Shown here: piece after piece, positions 37,864 to 46,495 of the stretch
Position numbering within the stretch: the stretch's first letter is position 1
How the letters are laid out: each line of letters begins with the position of its first letter
Assembly: GCA_965277595.1 (NCBI GenBank)
Contig: CBDIDH010000002.1
Span: 2,728,001 to 2,792,000, forward strand
Source of the DNA: CBDIDH01 sp965277595
GTDB lineage: Bacteria > Planctomycetota > Planctomycetia > Isosphaerales > Isosphaeraceae
Direction: 5' to 3'
Length of the DNA: 64,000 bases
Notes under the pieces: generated by a model
Seen by the model: the letters and a program-made list of their open reading frames with translations, nothing else
What the model was told of the DNA's origin: nothing
Database searches by the model: none
Translations under genes and position numbers: made by a program

Positions 37864-38402
37864 GGGAGCGATCCGCAACCTTTCGCCGGGCCTGGAGTCG
37901 GTAACTTCCGTTCGGGGCGAACGGCCGACCACTCACCGAACCGAACCGCCACGGCCTGACCCCCGAAATCCCGGCCCGAGCGTTTGACCCGATTTCCCTA
38001 TTATAGACGACAACCGTCAGATAACAATTCCGGTCGACCCGCCACGCAGCCCCATTTCTCGCTCAATTCATGACCGATGACCAAGAACCGATGACCGAAA
38101 AATGGCGGATCAAGTCCTTGTCTGGGCGTTTTGTGTCAGTTTTTCCTTGGTCACTGGTTCTTGGTCATCGGTCATCGTTCCTTGAATTTTCCCAGAAGAA
38201 AACCGCTTAGCCGCGTTACGTTCGACGAATCTGCCAGCGGAGTCATCGCTTGATTGTAAAGACCTTGCCACCCCGGCGTCACCCTTTTTCCGACGAGCCA
38301 TCACCCTGCTCGGTGTGCCGGGCGCGGGGTCGGCGTGGTTGATCGCGGCCGACTCGGGTAAAATCGTGGGGAGTCGGCCAACGCGTGGGGAGACATACGG
38401 TC
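37864..38402. other. Intergenic region, divergent, 539 bases
   Basis: Holds the upstream region of der on the left, the best heptamer palindrome of the window (38070-38175) in the middle, and the promoter region of the small membrane-protein gene on the right. No gene is supported here; open frames in it have repeat or biased composition. Confidence 0.6.
38070..38175. repeat. Near-perfect heptamer palindrome (27-base arms)
   Basis: Left arm 38070-38096 (ATGACCGATGACCAAGAACC, then GATGACC) and right arm 38149-38175 (GGTCACTGGTTCTTGGTCAT, then CGGTCAT) pair at 25 of 27 positions, with the two mismatches adjacent. The 52-base spacer is not repetitive. The order of variant heptamers is mirrored exactly between arms. 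Confidence 0.92.
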
Positions 38403-38942
38403 GTGACAAAAGCCGAGAAAGGTCGGACCAGCTTCCATCTGCTCGACGCCGCGGCCCTGATCGTCGGTTATGGACTGGCCTCGATGCTCATCCGCGCCTA
38501 CTGGCCGAAGTCCGAGCCGCCCGGTCTGCCGGTGGCATTGGTCATCTCGATCGTCTTCCTCTGGCTTGGCCTGGCGATGAGCGGCCCGATCGTCCTCCTG
38601 ATCCGACGTCCCCCCGCGCAACCTTCCGGCGACGCCGATGCCGAAGCAACGAGTCCCGGTCTCCGGACCTGGGCGGAACTGGCCTGGATGATTATCGGGT
38701 TCTACTGGATCGGCCTGACCATCCTGGTCGTTCCGGTCCGGTCCAACGGGGCGCGATTCCTCGATAGTGCGGTGCTGGGGCTTTTTCCGGTGCTTGCGTC
38801 GCTCGGTCTCTGGCTCTTTTCTCCGGCGAAGAATCGGCCGACGGGGGGCCTTGCCTCCTGGACGCACCGCGCCGGGGTTGCCCTCTTGATGACCTGGCCC
38901 TTGGCCTGGATGGCCTTGATCGTGCTGGGAAAAACCTTCTGA
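38403..38942 (+). CDS. Four-helix membrane protein of unknown function
   Basis: A 179-residue protein with about four hydrophobic helices (LLDAAALIVGYGLASMLI; LPVALVISIVFLWLGLAM; AWMIIGFYWIGLTILVVPV; GVALLMTWPLAWMALIVLG). GGGGAGACATACGGTC precedes the GTG at 38403; an in-frame GTG at 38385 is also possible. No family recognised. It may share a transcript with cobM 75 bases downstream. Confidence 0.65.
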   Translation: MTKAEKGRTSFHLLDAAALIVGYGLASMLIRAYWPKSEPPGLPVALVISIVFLWLGLAMSGPIVLLIRRPPAQPSGDADAEATSPGLRTWAELAWMIIGFYWIGLTILVVPVRSNGARFLDSAVLGLFPVLASLGLWLFSPAKNRPTGGLASWTHRAGVALLMTWPLAWMALIVLGKTF

Positions 38943-39017
38943 TGAGCAACGAACCAAGCGGTCGAGATCGGACCGACGCGGCCCATTTATCTCGGCCTTC
39001 GATGATCGGGGGCGACC

Positions 39018-39827
39018 TTGGCGGATTCTGGGGATGACAATGGCCAGGGACACGGCTCGTGGACGGGCCGGGTCTACTTTATTGGCGCCGGGCCGGGCGA
39101 TCCCGACCTGATCACGGTGCGCGGTCGAGCCTTGATCGAGCGCTGTCGGGTCTGCCTCTTCGCCGGTTCGCTCGTCCCGCGCGAGGTCGTCGCCTTTGCC
39201 CCCTCAGGCGCGATCGTCCGCAACACGGCGTCAATGGACCTTGACGCGATCGTCGCCCTCATGGCCGAGGCCGCGGCGTCGGGTCAGGACGTCGCTCGGG
39301 TGCACTCGGGCGATCCCAGCCTTTATGGAGCCACGGCCGAACAGATGCGGCGCCTCGATGCGCTCGGGATTCCTTACGAGGTCGTCCCCGGCGTCAGTTC
39401 CTTTCAGGCCGCCGCCGCGGCGCTCAAGATCGAGTACACACCGGCGGGCAAGAGCCAGTCCGTCATCCTCTGCCGGGCCTCGGGCCAGACCGGCCTTCCC
39501 GACGGCGAAGACCTCGCCTCATTGGCTCAGCACCGGACGGCGATGGCTCTCTTTCTCTCCGCCGCGCAGATTCCCGAGGTCGTCGCCGCGCTCGCGCCTC
39601 ATTACGGACCCGACGCCCCCGTCGTCGTCGCCTACCGCGTCACCTGGCCCGACGAGCAATTTCTTCGAACCACCCTCGCCAACCTGGCCGAGTCGATCGC
39701 CGGGGCTGGGATCAGCCGGACCGCCCTGATCCTCGTCGGCCCGATGCTCGACGACCGCCCGGCGTCCGAAAGCCACCTCTATGATCGCACCTACACCCAT
39801 CTCTTCCGCAAGGCGCGAGACCTCTGA
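39018..39827 (+). CDS. cobM: Precorrin-4 C11-methyltransferase
   Basis: SAM-dependent methyltransferase of the corrin ring in cobalamin synthesis. The SUMT-family signature VYFIGAGPGDPDLITVRGRA is at the N-terminus, followed by FAGSLVPREV, ARVHSGDPSLYGA, PYEVVPGVSSFQAAAAAL and SRTALILVGP, typical of CobM/CbiF. CobM (aerobic) and CbiF (anaerobic) cannot be separated by sequence alone here. The start is TTG at 39018, after GGGGGCGACC; there is no ATG or GTG in frame nearby. Just three bases separate it from cbiA. Confidence 0.93.
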   Translation: MADSGDDNGQGHGSWTGRVYFIGAGPGDPDLITVRGRALIERCRVCLFAGSLVPREVVAFAPSGAIVRNTASMDLDAIVALMAEAAASGQDVARVHSGDPSLYGATAEQMRRLDALGIPYEVVPGVSSFQAAAAALKIEYTPAGKSQSVILCRASGQTGLPDGEDLASLAQHRTAMALFLSAAQIPEVVAALAPHYGPDAPVVVAYRVTWPDEQFLRTTLANLAESIAGAGISRTALILVGPMLDDRPASESHLYDRTYTHLFRKARDL

Positions 39828-39830
39828 CGG

Positions 39831-41255
39831 ATGACACCTCGCGCCGAAACCGCAACGCAGCCCGGCCCGGTTCCGGCGATCATCCTTGCCGGAACGCATT
39901 CCGGGTCGGGCAAGACCACGCTCACGCTCGCGATTCTCGCCGCCCTGACGAGACGAGGGCTGAACGTCCAGGCGTTCAAGGTCGGTCCCGACTTCATCGA
40001 CCCCGGCCACCATGCCCGGGTCACCGGCCGGACCGGCCGCAACCTCGATACCTGGATGCTCGACCCCCAGGCCCTTTCCCGGTCCTACCAGGCCGCGACC
40101 TCAGGCGCCGATCTCGCCTTGATCGAAGGGGTAATGGGCCTTTACGACGGCCGAACCGGTATCGACGAATCCGGTTCCACGGCCGATCTGGCTCGGTTCT
40201 GGAACCTTCCCGTCGCGCTGGTCGTTGACGCCCGCGGAATCGCCCGATCGCTCGCGGCGGTCGTCCTTGGATTTGTCACCTTTGACCCCTCGGTCTCGAT
40301 CGTCGGCGTCATCGCCAACCGTGTCGGCTCGCACCGGCACTATGCCGAGTATCTGATTCCCGGCCTCCGTTCCCGCCTCCCACGGATTGCCCCCCTCGGC
40401 TACCTGCCCCGCGACGACCGACTGACCATTCCGAGCCGCCACCTCGGCCTCTTGACCGCCGATGAGTTCGCCGTCGATGATTCGTTTTGCAACACACTCG
40501 CCGACGCGGCCGAGGCCACCGTCGACCTCGACCACCTGATCGCGCTCGCGAAACCGCCGAAGCTCGCGCCCGTGCCGGTGGCCGTCGAACCGCCGAACAT
40601 TCCGCCGGGGCGGCTTGTTCGCGTCGCCCTGGCGCGTGACCCGGCCTTTTGCTTTTATTATGAGGACAATCTCGATCGGCTCCGCACCGCCGGGGCCGAG
40701 ATTATCCCCTTCTCGCCCGTCAACGACCCGGCCTTGCCCGAGTCGACCGACTTCCTTTATCTCGGCGGCGGTTATCCCGAGGTTTTCGCCGCGCGGCTTG
40801 CCGCGAATCGATCGATGCGCGCGGCAATTCGCCAGTTCCATGCCGACGGCGGCCCGATCCTCGCCGAGTGCGGCGGCCTGATGGCCTGCGCCGAGGTTCT
40901 GGTTGACGCTCAAGGTAACGCCCATGACCTCTGGGGCCTGATCCCCGCCCGGGTCACGATGCGCAATCGGTTCCAGGCGCTTGGCTATGTCACCGTCCGC
41001 ACCGACCTCGCGACAAGGCTGGGACCGATCGGCGCCACGATTCGCGGCCACGAGTTCCACTACTCCGCGCTCGAACCCACCGCCCCCTTGCCATTCGCCA
41101 CGACCCTGCAACGCACCGGCAAGGCCGATGCGCCCGACGGCATCGCGATCGGCGGCCTGCTCGCCGGTTATGCGCACTTGCATTTCGGTTCCCGGCCCGA
41201 CGTCGCCGCCTCGCTGCTCGCGGGCCTCGGGGTTGGACAGTCAGAGAAAACGTGA
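39831..41255 (+). CDS. cbiA: Cobyrinate a,c-diamide synthase
   Basis: ATP-dependent amidation of cobyrinate (or hydrogenobyrinate) at a and c with glutamine as nitrogen donor. The N-terminal dethiobiotin-synthetase-like domain has P-loop GTHSGSGKTT (residues 21-30), KVGPDFIDPGHH and EGVMGLYDGRTG. The C-terminal class I-like glutamine amidotransferase domain has YLGGGYPEVFA, the nucleophile Cys347 in LAECGGLM and GHEFHYS. At 474 residues it is normal for CbiA/CobB. It follows cobM by three bases, a two-gene corrin unit; no other cob or cbi gene is in the window and no cobalamin riboswitch is seen upstream. Confidence 0.94.
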   Translation: MTPRAETATQPGPVPAIILAGTHSGSGKTTLTLAILAALTRRGLNVQAFKVGPDFIDPGHHARVTGRTGRNLDTWMLDPQALSRSYQAATSGADLALIEGVMGLYDGRTGIDESGSTADLARFWNLPVALVVDARGIARSLAAVVLGFVTFDPSVSIVGVIANRVGSHRHYAEYLIPGLRSRLPRIAPLGYLPRDDRLTIPSRHLGLLTADEFAVDDSFCNTLADAAEATVDLDHLIALAKPPKLAPVPVAVEPPNIPPGRLVRVALARDPAFCFYYEDNLDRLRTAGAEIIPFSPVNDPALPESTDFLYLGGGYPEVFAARLAANRSMRAAIRQFHADGGPILAECGGLMACAEVLVDAQGNAHDLWGLIPARVTMRNRFQALGYVTVRTDLATRLGPIGATIRGHEFHYSALEPTAPLPFATTLQRTGKADAPDGIAIGGLLAGYAHLHFGSRPDVAASLLAGLGVGQSEKT

Positions 41256-41269
41256 GTCCCGAAAGTTAT

Positions 41270-42880
41270 TCACGAGTCCATGAGTGCCCGGACGTTGTCG
41301 AGCGTGTCGGCCTCGGCGGCGGGCTTGTCGGTGCGCCATCGAAGGATGCGCGGAAATCGAACGGCTACTCCCGATTTGTGTCGGGTCGATCGGTTCAGAC
41401 CTTCGAACGCCAGCTCGAAGACGAGCTCAGGTTTCACCGTGCGCACCGGCCCGAATTTCTCGACCATGTTGCGGCGGATAAAGGCGTCCACCTTGCGGAT
41501 TTCCTCGTCGGTCAGGCCCGAGTACGCCTTGGCGATCGTGACGAGCTTACCGGCGTCCCAGACGCCGAAGGTGTAATCGGTGTAAAGGCTCGCCCGCTTG
41601 CCGCTGCCGCGCTGGGCGGCGATCAGGACCGCGTCGACCGTGAGCGGGCTCACCTTCCACTTCCACCAGTCGCCCCGACGCCGACCGACCCCGTAAGGCG
41701 ATCCCAGGCGCTTCAGCATCAAGCCTTCCGCGGCGCGGGCTCGGCTCTCCATCCGGGCCAGCGTGAGTGCCTCCCAGGTCGCGGCCTCGACCGTCGGCGA
41801 CAGGAAAAATCGTTGCGGCAGATCCGTCGCGTCAATGACCTGCGTCAACCGTTCGCGTCGCCATTCCAGGGGCTCGGCGCGGACGTCTCGCCCTTCGAAT
41901 TCCAGCAGGTCATACGCCATCAAGACGACCGGAATCTGTGTCAAAATCGACTTGCTCACCGTCTTCCGGCCGATTCGCTTTTGAAGCTGCGCGAAGGGTA
42001 GGGGGGCGCCCTCCCGCCACGGGAGAATCTCCCCATCGATCACCGTGCCGTCCGGCAGGGCATCGCCCAAGGCCGCGAGTTCGGGATAACGCTCGGTGAC
42101 GAGTTCCTCGCCTCTCGACCAGAGAAAGGTCTGTCCCGCTCGTCGAATAAGTTGCGAACGGATGCCGTCCCACTTCCATTCCGCCTGCCATTCGCGTACC
42201 TCGCCCAGGCTTTCGGGACCCGCTTCGAGCGCATGCGCGAGATAAAACGGATACGGGCGGCTCAGGTCGGCATCAGCCGCCCCTTCGGCGTGCAGCCCTT
42301 CAAAAAAGGCCGCGGTCGGCTCCCAGTCACCCATCAACCGATGAGCCACCACCGTGGCCTCGACCCCTTTCACCTTGCTCAACGCTCGTGTTACCAGTTG
42401 TTGCGAGACCCCGACCCGAAAGCCGCCGCTGATGAGCTTGTTCCAGACGAACCGCTGCGGCCGGTCCAGCTCGGACCAGTACTGAAGCACCGCCGATTTC
42501 TGGGCCTCCTCGTCCGCCTTGCGAAGCGGCAGCAAGCGTTCTTCAACCCAGAGACGCAAGGGGAGATCGCTCGACCGCTCGGGCTCGGGCAAGAGCAAGG
42601 CAATCGTCTCGGCGACATCGCCGACGGCGTCGTACGACTCCTGAAAGAGCCAGTCGGGAATTCCCGCCTCGGCCGCGGCCCAGAGTCGGAGCTTGCCCGA
42701 CGGCACGACCTGTTTCGGCTTGCGACCGATCAGGAAATAGACCGCCCAGGCCGCGTCATCGGCCGGAGCGGCCTGGAAATAGCGGGTCAGGGCGTCGACC
42801 TTGCCGGTCGTCTTGGTCGTCTCGTCGAGCGCGGTGTAAAGGTCGGCAAAGGCTTTCATTGTTTTAGCCGTCGTTGCCAT
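41270..42880 (-). CDS. ATP-dependent DNA ligase (ligase-associated repair type)
   Basis: Seals nicks in DNA with ATP. A large N-terminal helical domain (about residues 1-210) precedes the adenylation domain, in which Lys236 of EWKWDGIRSQ is the expected AMP-attachment residue; VIDGEILPW, LMAYDLLEFEG, EGLMLKR and WWKWKVSPLTVDAVL are nucleotidyltransferase motifs. The OB domain ends with VAVRFPRILRWR. This is the bacterial LigB-like form that usually travels with an MBL exonuclease, a phosphoesterase and a DEXH helicase. Here only the exonuclease is beside it, overlapping by 17 bases. ATG at 42859 is an alternative start that would remove the overlap. Confidence 0.93.
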   Translation of the reverse strand: MATTAKTMKAFADLYTALDETTKTTGKVDALTRYFQAAPADDAAWAVYFLIGRKPKQVVPSGKLRLWAAAEAGIPDWLFQESYDAVGDVAETIALLLPEPERSSDLPLRLWVEERLLPLRKADEEAQKSAVLQYWSELDRPQRFVWNKLISGGFRVGVSQQLVTRALSKVKGVEATVVAHRLMGDWEPTAAFFEGLHAEGAADADLSRPYPFYLAHALEAGPESLGEVREWQAEWKWDGIRSQLIRRAGQTFLWSRGEELVTERYPELAALGDALPDGTVIDGEILPWREGAPLPFAQLQKRIGRKTVSKSILTQIPVVLMAYDLLEFEGRDVRAEPLEWRRERLTQVIDATDLPQRFFLSPTVEAATWEALTLARMESRARAAEGLMLKRLGSPYGVGRRRGDWWKWKVSPLTVDAVLIAAQRGSGKRASLYTDYTFGVWDAGKLVTIAKAYSGLTDEEIRKVDAFIRRNMVEKFGPVRTVKPELVFELAFEGLNRSTRHKSGVAVRFPRILRWRTDKPAAEADTLDNVRALMDS

Positions 42881-43922
42881 CGAAGAGAGTTTCTGGAGTC
42901 GCCTCGGCGACGGCCTCGGCCGGTGAGTCGTCGCGCTCGCCTTCGAACCGGGTGGCGATCACGCGGGCGTCGCGCCCCTGATCGCGGAGCCAGCGGGTCA
43001 CGACCGCCGTGTAGCCGTGTGTCAGCCAGACCTGTTCCGCGCCCGTGGCGTCAATCGCCGAGAGCAGGCCCGGCCAGTCGGCATGATCGGAAAGGACAAA
43101 GCCGCGATCGACCGACCGCCGCCGCCTCGCCCCTCGGATCATCATCCAGCCCGACGCGAAACCCGTCGACATCACGCCGAACCGCCTGAGCCAGGGACTC
43201 CCCTGCGCCGACGGTGGGGCGACGATCAGGGCGCGCGCCCAGTCGCCAGTCGTCTTGACGGCCGCATACGTGGTCTCGGGCAGACTCACGCCCGACTCGC
43301 GATAAGCCCGGTTCATCGTCTCTACGGCCCCGTGCGTATAGATCGGTCCCGGGCCGTCGCCGATCCCATAAATCAACCTTTGCGCCTTGCCCAGCGCATA
43401 GGCGAAGAGAACACTGGCGCGGCCGGCTTCCTGATTCGCAACCCACCAGGCGCGAATATCTTGAAATGTTTCCGCCTGAGGCCGCCACTGATAAATCGGT
43501 AGTCCAAACGTCGATTCCGAGACGAAAAGATGACACTTCACCGGCTCGAACGGCGCACAGGTCGCGTCGGGCTCAACCTTGTAATCGCCCGAGACCACCG
43601 CGACGGCCCCGGCATGCTCGATCCTCACCTGCGACGACCCGAGGATATGCCCGGCCGGGTGCAGCGAGACGCTCACGCCGTTCTGTCGCACCGTCTCGCC
43701 ATACTTCGCCGTCTCGATCACCGCCTCGGCCCCGAGCCGGGCGCGAAGGACATTGAGGCCGTCGCGCGAGGTCAGATAGCGACGGCAGCCATGACAGATA
43801 TGGTCGCCGTGCGCGTGCGTGATCACCGCCCGATCAACGGGCCGCCACGGATCGACATAAAAATCTCCGGCCTCGCAATAAAGGCCGAGGTCGGTCGTAT
43901 CGAGGAGCGGCGCTCGGTCCAT
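42864..43922 (-). CDS. Ligase-associated MBL-fold DNA exonuclease
   Basis: A 352-residue metallo-beta-lactamase/beta-CASP-type nuclease. Metal ligands are in THAHGDH (His36, His38, Asp40, His41), with GHILGSSQV, VVSGDYK and LSDHADWPGLL as further family motifs. This group is known as the ligase-associated DNA damage response exonuclease, an mRNA-3'-processing-like protein acting on DNA ends. The ATG at 43922 is preferred over a GTG two codons upstream. It is the first gene of a two-gene repair operon with the ligase downstream. Confidence 0.93.
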   Translation of the reverse strand: MDRAPLLDTTDLGLYCEAGDFYVDPWRPVDRAVITHAHGDHICHGCRRYLTSRDGLNVLRARLGAEAVIETAKYGETVRQNGVSVSLHPAGHILGSSQVRIEHAGAVAVVSGDYKVEPDATCAPFEPVKCHLFVSESTFGLPIYQWRPQAETFQDIRAWWVANQEAGRASVLFAYALGKAQRLIYGIGDGPGPIYTHGAVETMNRAYRESGVSLPETTYAAVKTTGDWARALIVAPPSAQGSPWLRRFGVMSTGFASGWMMIRGARRRRSVDRGFVLSDHADWPGLLSAIDATGAEQVWLTHGYTAVVTRWLRDQGRDARVIATRFEGERDDSPAEAVAEATPETLFDGNDG

Positions 43923-43962
43923 TCGCACACGTTCTCGAAGGTCCCGGGCCGACCGCGGCCGT

Positions 43963-45147
43963 TCAAAATCCGGTCAGCGGTCCTTGCCGGATCGCCTCGG
44001 GAAGCGCCTCGCCCCCCGGGGTGATGAGCCGAGCATAAATGGTGCCGTCAATCGACTCCGTGATGAACTTCACGGAGCCGTCGCAGGTGGCGAAGTTGCA
44101 GCCGGTCGCATGCCCGCTGTTGGCGAACGGGAACGAACCCTTCACGGTGAGGTTTTTTCCATAATTCATCCGCTCGAACGACCCCGCCTGGTTCGCCCAG
44201 ATCCAACCCGCGCCGGTCTCTCGTTTCGGTCCAGGAGCGAGCGGCGCGGCGAGGCAATTGGTTTCCGACGTCTTCGATCGGCAGACATCATCCGAGGCCA
44301 GGAACATCGAGAAATTCGGCAAGGGGCAGGCCCAGTTCGTCGGCAATCCACCCGAATAGTGCGTGCCCGTCGAAAATCCGATCAGAGACGATTCACCCAT
44401 CATGATCGTCGTCGAGGCGCCATCGGTCAGGTCGGCCGGGGTTGTCCTGACATCCCAGGGCTGATCGCCCGACTGCGAACCGAGGAACATCACCCCCAGC
44501 TTTTTACCGACGGCCAGGCGTCCCGCCGCGTCATCGGCCCAGCGCAGCGTGCCGCCGTTTCTCGACTGACCGTCCCTGTTCGATCCCATCCAGCCGATCG
44601 GAATCGGATACCACCGCGCGAATCCGCCGTTCACGGCATAGTTGCAATTTCCTTGACCCGGCACAAAGTTCACGTCATCAGGACATCGAAGTATTCCGAG
44701 CGATGTGGAACCGAGAGTGAAGTTGCTAACCACGGTCGGATCGGCGGTCTTCTTGCTCATATAGGAAAGATTGTGATTATAGGAATTGTAAAGATCCTGT
44801 TGATCCAGGTAGGGAAGTGTATTCACAACCCAGCTTGAGAGACATGGGTTTGAGGAACCTCCCAAGGCGGCGGGGTCAACCATCGCCTGATAGAGGTTCG
44901 ACCGCGACGGATCGCCCTTGTGGATCATCGGATCGTCAAAGAATGTTCCCGCGTTGGGATAGCAGTTGTACGTCGTCGAATATTGCACCAGGGCAAGGGC
45001 GATGTTCTTCAGGTTGTTCTGACACTGGGCTCGACAGCTTATTGTGCACCCGCTTCGAACCGGCAGCCAGATCATCAGCGTGATCGCGAGGATCGAGGCA
45101 ATCACAAGCTGTTCAATCAGTGTGAGTCCGCGCCGACGGTCGTCCAT
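43963..45147 (-). CDS. DUF1559 prepilin-like protein
   Basis: A 394-residue pseudopilin-like protein of the DUF1559 family, very abundant in planctomycetes. The type IV prepilin signal is RRRGLTLIEQLVIASILAI, with cleavage expected after Gly7, Glu at +5 (Glu12), and Leu rather than Phe at +1. The C-terminus holds the family's H-X9-DG motif (HATGCNFATCDG). Many Cys pairs and aromatic residues suggest an extracellular fold. GGAGGAGAC six bases before the ATG at 45147 decides the start over one at 45162. Role in pilus or secretion systems is inferred from the signal only. Confidence 0.9.
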   Translation of the reverse strand: MDDRRRGLTLIEQLVIASILAITLMIWLPVRSGCTISCRAQCQNNLKNIALALVQYSTTYNCYPNAGTFFDDPMIHKGDPSRSNLYQAMVDPAALGGSSNPCLSSWVVNTLPYLDQQDLYNSYNHNLSYMSKKTADPTVVSNFTLGSTSLGILRCPDDVNFVPGQGNCNYAVNGGFARWYPIPIGWMGSNRDGQSRNGGTLRWADDAAGRLAVGKKLGVMFLGSQSGDQPWDVRTTPADLTDGASTTIMMGESSLIGFSTGTHYSGGLPTNWACPLPNFSMFLASDDVCRSKTSETNCLAAPLAPGPKRETGAGWIWANQAGSFERMNYGKNLTVKGSFPFANSGHATGCNFATCDGSVKFITESIDGTIYARLITPGGEALPEAIRQGPLTGF

Positions 45148-45259
45148 CGTCGTCTCCTCCATCGTGTCGGTTGTGTTGGGTCGGCCCCGCGAAGGGAAGT
45201 GAAACGCGCGGTCAATGACGTTTGTCAGAGAAGTTTAGCATGCGCGATCGGCGTTGTCA

Positions 45260-45757
45260 CTACAGGAGTGGCCGAAAGCCATTTCGGGCGCGTACTTGAT
45301 TGACCTGATGGAAAGCGCGAGGCTCGTCTTTCAGGAACCGGAGCAGTTGCGAGGGGGTGCAGCCGAGCGCTTCGGCCGCGGCTTTCGGGTCGTGCGATCG
45401 GGTGCTGAGATGATCGAGTGCTTCGGCCAGAAGGGAGGGGAAATCATCGTGCGCGGCGTTGATGGAGATTTTTCCATTCCGACACCGCGATTGCCAGAGC
45501 GTGCTCGGCGCCTCGGCCGGCTGTCGAAACGTGAGGGCGAGGTTGATCCGGAGCCGGAACAGGGCGACCTTGAGATTCTCGGTCTGGCTCCGCCTTTCGG
45601 AAGCCTCGGCGCTCAGGCCGGTTGGAACGTGGCGGACGATCACGGCGGTCTCGACCTTGTTTCGGTTCTGGCCGCCGGGTCCCGATCGCCGGGTGAACCG
45701 CGTTTCGCACGCCTCGGCCAGCGCCTCAACCGAGAGCGCCGCGGGGTGAACGCTCAT
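45260..45757 (-). CDS. Release-factor-like GGQ protein (ArfB type)
   Basis: A 165-residue protein with the catalytic GGQ motif at residues 28-30 (TRRSGPGGQNRNKVETAV), required for peptidyl-tRNA hydrolysis on the ribosome. It lacks the codon-recognition domains of RF1/RF2, so it belongs to the small GGQ factors such as ArfB or planctomycete release-factor-like proteins that rescue stalled ribosomes. The C-terminal half is not basic in the ArfB manner, so an alternative role is possible. GAGGA precedes the ATG. Its start overlaps the stop of the upstream GNAT gene (ATGA). Confidence 0.88.
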   Translation of the reverse strand: MSVHPAALSVEALAEACETRFTRRSGPGGQNRNKVETAVIVRHVPTGLSAEASERRSQTENLKVALFRLRINLALTFRQPAEAPSTLWQSRCRNGKISINAAHDDFPSLLAEALDHLSTRSHDPKAAAEALGCTPSQLLRFLKDEPRAFHQVNQVRARNGFRPLL

Positions 45758-46242
45758 GGCGTTTCCTCGAACGCGAGGAACCGCTTCGCGAAGATGTTCA
45801 GGCTGTCGCCATCAGTATAGAAATCAGCAATCGTCGCCACCTGGGCGTAGCCGTGCTTCAAATAAAACCTTCGGGTCGGCTCATACATCGGCAGCGACGA
45901 CGTTTCGATCAGCATCAGGCGCCCGCCCCGGTTGCGGATCGCGTCCTCGGCGTGATCGAGCAATTTGCCGCCGATCCCCAGCCCTTGCGCGGCCTTCTCG
46001 ACAATGATCCACCAGAGATACCATGTCCGATCCGTCATCGCCGCCTGCGCGTAATAGGCGATGCCGACAATCCGGTTGTCGTGTTCATACGTCACGCAGA
46101 CGTGACCGGCATCTTGGTTGCTTTCGTGATAGTCATCGAGCACCTCGCGCAGCGCCTCGACTTCCAGTTCGCGGAAGACCCCCGTTCCGCGCGCGACGTC
46201 GAGCAAGGGTGTTGTATCGCCTGGCAATGTCGGGCGGATCAT
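45754..46242 (-). CDS. GNAT family N-acetyltransferase
   Basis: A 162-residue GNAT-fold protein. The acetyl-CoA loop is LWWIIVEKAAQGLGIGGKLL (motif A, QGLGIGG), followed by AEDAIRNRGGRLMLIET and the motif B region EPTRRFYLKHGYAQVA. The substrate is unknown. GAGG sits five bases before the ATG. The four-base overlap with the downstream GGQ protein makes them translationally coupled, so a role in translation or ribosome modification is conceivable. Confidence 0.9.
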   Translation of the reverse strand: MIRPTLPGDTTPLLDVARGTGVFRELEVEALREVLDDYHESNQDAGHVCVTYEHDNRIVGIAYYAQAAMTDRTWYLWWIIVEKAAQGLGIGGKLLDHAEDAIRNRGGRLMLIETSSLPMYEPTRRFYLKHGYAQVATIADFYTDGDSLNIFAKRFLAFEETP

Positions 46243-46339
46243 GACGTCCTCGCGTTGTGGGGGTGATGCGTCCCGTTTATACGCCGGTCGGTCCGCCCGG
46301 GATAGGTCGGCCAGTGAGAATCACCTTCTTGGGCTTTTC

Positions 46340-46395
46340 GATGACCGATGACCAATGCCCGAACGAATCATTGATCGGTCATTGGTCATTGGTCC
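46340..46395. repeat. Heptamer inverted repeat followed by TTTCCC run
   Basis: GACC arm 46340-46362 (GATGACCGATGACCAATGCC) and GGTC arm 46375-46395 (TCGGTCATTGGTCATTGGTC) pair at about 18 of 21 positions with a 12-base loop. A short (TTTCCC)n run continues to 46414. Confidence 0.82.
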
Positions 46396-46495
46396 TTTCC
46401 CTTTCCCTTTCCCCGGAAGCGGGTTGACTCTTGTCAAGTCGGACGCCGGGGGCTAACGTAACATCCCGCTCGTAAACCCAAGCGGAGGAGGTCTC

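Noticed and set aside
38943..39017. Cobalamin riboswitch ahead of cobM
   Set aside because: Only 75 bases are available and no B12-box-like sequence is visible.
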